This document shows, one piece after another, positions 4,773-7,058 of a stretch of DNA of 7,058 bases. The stretch covers positions 1 through 7,058 of the forward strand of contig JAGLWO010000173.1 in NCBI GenBank assembly GCA_023133395.1. The letters run 5' to 3'. The number at the start of each line of letters is the position of its first letter. Positions within the stretch are counted from its first letter, which is position 1. The DNA comes from Candidatus Cloacimonadota bacterium (lineage in GTDB: Bacteria; Cloacimonadota; Cloacimonadia; Cloacimonadales; TCS61). Made by a program: the position numbers and the translations under genes. The notes beneath the pieces were generated by a model. The model saw nothing but the letters and a program-made list of their open reading frames with translations. It was not told where the DNA came from and did no database searches.

Positions 4773-6863
4773 GTGACACGATCTAAATTTTTCCTCATAT
4801 TATTAACATCACTAATAATATCTCTTATACATTTTGTTGTAAGTCCTTACCGCTTTGTTTCCTATCATTATGATCTCAAACTTGGTGAAATTGCTGAAAA
4901 GGATATTATTGCACCTTTCGATTTTTATGTTTATAAAGCTCCTGAAACATTAAGAGCAGAACAGGAAGCAGCTGCAGCAAAGGTCCAACCCATCTACAAA
5001 GTTTCCGAGAACCTGAAATTCAATGCGCAAAAAAATCTGGATTTTATAATACAACATTTCACACTTTCCTATAATAAAGATGCTGTAAGTATAAGAAATA
5101 AACTACTTCAGAATGGTTATGATATATCTATCGAAAATGTTGTATTCCTTCAAGATAATAAACGTCGTCAGAAAGTATATAATTATTTGATTGAAGAGTT
5201 TATGAGAATTTTTAATATTGGAATTTACCCTGATAATTATCGCTATCAGAAAATTAAAATTGCAAAGATAAACAAAATTACCGAATATGAATTAAAAAGA
5301 CTTTATTCTCTTGAGGAAGCAAAAAACAAACTCATCTCAAAATTAACTTCCAATAAAGAGATAAATGCAATTAGAGAAATGGCTGATATCATTCTTATCG
5401 AAAATATTGTGATTGATGATGAAATGACCAATCTTGAGAAACAAAAAGCCAGGGAGAACGTTCCTCTCACCATCGGAAAAGTTCAGAAAAATGAAAAAAT
5501 AGTTAGTAAAAATCAGAAAATTACATCCATTGAATTATTAAAACTTTACTCTCTTATAAAGGCTCAAAAAGAGCAGCAAGCTGCAAAAAACAACTATGAA
5601 TTACTTCTCTCTTCCTTCGGTGTCTTCTTGCTCTCAATGCTCATTTTTATACTATTTTATTATGTTCTGTCGTTATTCTTTCAAAAGGAATTTTCATCAT
5701 ATCCACGGCTTATCGTAATTTCATGTAGTATTTTAGTGTCAGTAATTTTGACAGTTTTCGTGAACCAAATTTTAAAAATCCCCTCATTGATCATACCTTT
5801 TAGTTTTTCTGTCCTATTAGTAGCATTGATCTTCAATCCGCATATTGGGATACTATTTAATTTCATAAACTTAATTTTTGTTTCATTATTTCTAAACTGG
5901 AGCTTCATTAATCCTGCCATATTGAGTCTGGCAACTCTTGGTGGTATAATAGCTCTTAAAAAAATGAAAAAACAACAAGAATTTTATCCCTTATCCTTAT
6001 ACCTGTTACTATTTTTCTTCATCGTAATAACAACTGTTTCAATCATCAGATTTGAAGATATTTCCATCTACTTATGGCATCTTTTATGGGGAATAATTTC
6101 CTGCGTTACATCAGTTGTCGGGCTAATCTTACTTACTCCCTTTGTAGAAAGAAAATTGAATATGGCAACGAAACAGATTTTACTCGAACTTCTTGATTTT
6201 GATAATCCACTTCTTCAGAAAATGTCTAAAATTACTCCGGGTACTTACCATCATTCACTTATTGTGGGAAATCTTGCAGAAAGCGCTGCTGAGGCAGTAG
6301 GAGCCAATCATCTGCTCGCTCGTGTAGGAAGCTATTATCACGATATTGGTAAAATCGAAACTCCACAATTTTTTATAGAAAACAACCCTGAATCTTCTGA
6401 ACTACACGATAAAATGCTGGCAAATGAAAGTGCTATATTAATTAAAAAACACATTGCTGATGGAGTATCTCTCGCTAAGAAATATAATCTTCCAAAACCG
6501 GTTATAGAAATTATTCAACAGCATCACGGAACAGGTCAAATACGTTATTTCTATAATAAAGCTTTAGAAACTAATCTTAATATTGATGAAGAACAGTTCT
6601 ACTATGATGGTCCAAAACCTCGATTAAAGGAAGCTGCAATAGTTATGATCGCTGATATAGTTGAATCTACGACAAAATCTCTCGAAGAATTTTCTGAAGA
6701 AACAATAAAAAATGTTCTTGATGACACCATCTTAAAACTAATAAATGATGGGCAACTCGACGAAACTCCAATAACTTTGAAGGAACTTGAAACCATCAAA
6801 ACTTTTATGCTTCCTATTATTATGGGAGTTTACAGGAAAAGGCTTGAATACCCTGAAAAATAA
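4773..6863 (+). CDS. pgpH: PgpH-type 7TM-HD phosphodiesterase, likely cyclic-di-AMP hydrolase, 696 residues
   Basis: Members of this membrane family (7TMR-HD, YqfF/PgpH) cleave c-di-AMP to pApA. Order seen: an N-terminal membrane helix (5-24); a large extracytoplasmic 7TMR-HDED region (about 25-278, beginning LGEIAEKDIIAPFDF and including YKAPETLRAEQEAAAAKVQP); about seven membrane helices (280-456); and a cytoplasmic HD domain (about 485-695). Metal ligands are all present: H494 in GTYHHS, H523-D524 in HDIGK, H560, H584-H585 in QQHHGTG, and D628 in IADIVES. Their spacing is the same as I remember for Listeria PgpH, so it should be active. Length is normal for the family. The start is GTG at 4773, the only usable start before the first helix and after an in-frame TGA at 4740, but it has no good ribosome binding site nearby. 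The end overlaps ybeY, the usual neighbour. The substrate is inferred from the family. Confidence 0.93.
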   Translation: MTRSKFFLILLTSLIISLIHFVVSPYRFVSYHYDLKLGEIAEKDIIAPFDFYVYKAPETLRAEQEAAAAKVQPIYKVSENLKFNAQKNLDFIIQHFTLSYNKDAVSIRNKLLQNGYDISIENVVFLQDNKRRQKVYNYLIEEFMRIFNIGIYPDNYRYQKIKIAKINKITEYELKRLYSLEEAKNKLISKLTSNKEINAIREMADIILIENIVIDDEMTNLEKQKARENVPLTIGKVQKNEKIVSKNQKITSIELLKLYSLIKAQKEQQAAKNNYELLLSSFGVFLLSMLIFILFYYVLSLFFQKEFSSYPRLIVISCSILVSVILTVFVNQILKIPSLIIPFSFSVLLVALIFNPHIGILFNFINLIFVSLFLNWSFINPAILSLATLGGIIALKKMKKQQEFYPLSLYLLLFFFIVITTVSIIRFEDISIYLWHLLWGIISCVTSVVGLILLTPFVERKLNMATKQILLELLDFDNPLLQKMSKITPGTYHHSLIVGNLAESAAEAVGANHLLARVGSYYHDIGKIETPQFFIENNPESSELHDKMLANESAILIKKHIADGVSLAKKYNLPKPVIEIIQQHHGTGQIRYFYNKALETNLNIDEEQFYYDGPKPRLKEAAIVMIADIVESTTKSLEEFSEETIKNVLDDTILKLINDGQLDETPITLKELETIKTFMLPIIMGVYRKRLEYPEK

Positions 6864-7058
6864 ATCTGTTATAATCGAAAATCATACAAATAAATTTTTT
6901 CCTTCTATAATATTTAAAAATATATTGGAAATGGTAGTAAAAGAAGAAAATCTGTCAAAAAATAGCTTTGTGAATCTCGAACTGAGTGATGACAGCTCGA
7001 TTCGTGAACTGAATAAAAAATACCTAGGTAGAAACGAACTGACTGATGTAATTTCTTT
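6844..7058 (+). CDS. ybeY: YbeY endoribonuclease / rRNA maturation factor, N-terminal part (cut by window)
   Basis: YbeY is a zinc-dependent endoribonuclease needed for 16S rRNA 3'-end maturation and ribosome quality control. Visible are 71 residues, including the conserved core VNLELSDDSSIRELNKKYLG followed by RNELTDVISF, which matches the family's 'LN..YR..d..TDVLSF' motif. The zinc-binding H-G-x-L-H-L-x-G-Y-D-H motif lies beyond the window. The proposed start is TTG at 6844, inside the end of pgpH (20 bases of overlap), with AGGA six bases upstream. The next in-frame ATG (6931) would remove the family's N-terminal segment and is too late. Overlap with pgpH implies co-transcription and translational coupling, as in many bacteria. 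Confidence 0.9.
   Translation, partial: MNTLKNKSVIIENHTNKFFPSIIFKNILEMVVKEENLSKNSFVNLELSDDSSIRELNKKYLGRNELTDVIS

Noticed and set aside
5681..6799. Minus-strand ORFs (5681-5920, 6602-6799) inside pgpH
   Set aside because: They are antisense shadows of membrane helices and the HD domain, which are well supported on the plus strand.

Overview
The window comes from an AT-rich bacterium with a Gram-negative type of envelope. My best guess is the FCB superphylum, most likely Cloacimonadota or a close relative. The reasons are: a multidomain secreted protein (propeller, carboxypeptidase-regulatory-like, FN3 and CBM9-like modules) whose last readable residues are what normally precedes a T9SS-type 'NYPNPFNP' sorting tail; a lipoprotein next to a coiled-coil/LysM protein; and low GC throughout. 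The taxonomy is inference, because there is no rRNA or marker gene that would settle it.

Layout. The window is organised around a divergent intergenic region (about 3339-3554). Leftward, on the minus strand, a strong sigma70-like promoter (TTGACA-18-CATAAT, 3418..3389) precedes four closely spaced reading frames. These are a 37-residue lysine-rich protein (3338..3225), a 57-residue charged protein (3207..3034), a 73-residue membrane protein (3030..2809, TTG start, in the same frame as the 57-mer and only one sense codon after its stop), and a secreted protein of at least 925 residues (2777..1, running off the window). Most annotation pipelines would miss the first two because of their size, but both have excellent ribosome binding sites.

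Rightward, on the plus strand, a small Pro-rich coiled-coil lipoprotein (3555..3806) and a periplasmic coiled-coil protein with two C-terminal LysM domains (3816..4703) form a two-gene unit that ends at a clear intrinsic terminator (4719..4760). Directly after the terminator comes a 7TM-HD phosphodiesterase of the PgpH family (4773..6863), with all expected metal-binding residues. Its end overlaps the start of ybeY (6844..end), which is cut by the window. The pgpH-ybeY order is the classical one and joins c-di-AMP turnover with rRNA processing.

Functionally, the centre and left of the window concern the cell surface (secreted adhesin-like or sensor-like protein, peptidoglycan-binding protein, lipoprotein), and the right end is housekeeping. 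The points most worth a second look are the overlooked small-protein genes and their in-frame stop, the 8-bp C tract just after the lipobox, the 16-bp perfect palindrome between the divergent promoters, and a Shine-Dalgarno sequence buried in the terminator hairpin just before pgpH. I see no tRNA, rRNA, CRISPR array, insertion sequence or clearly new defence-type system.
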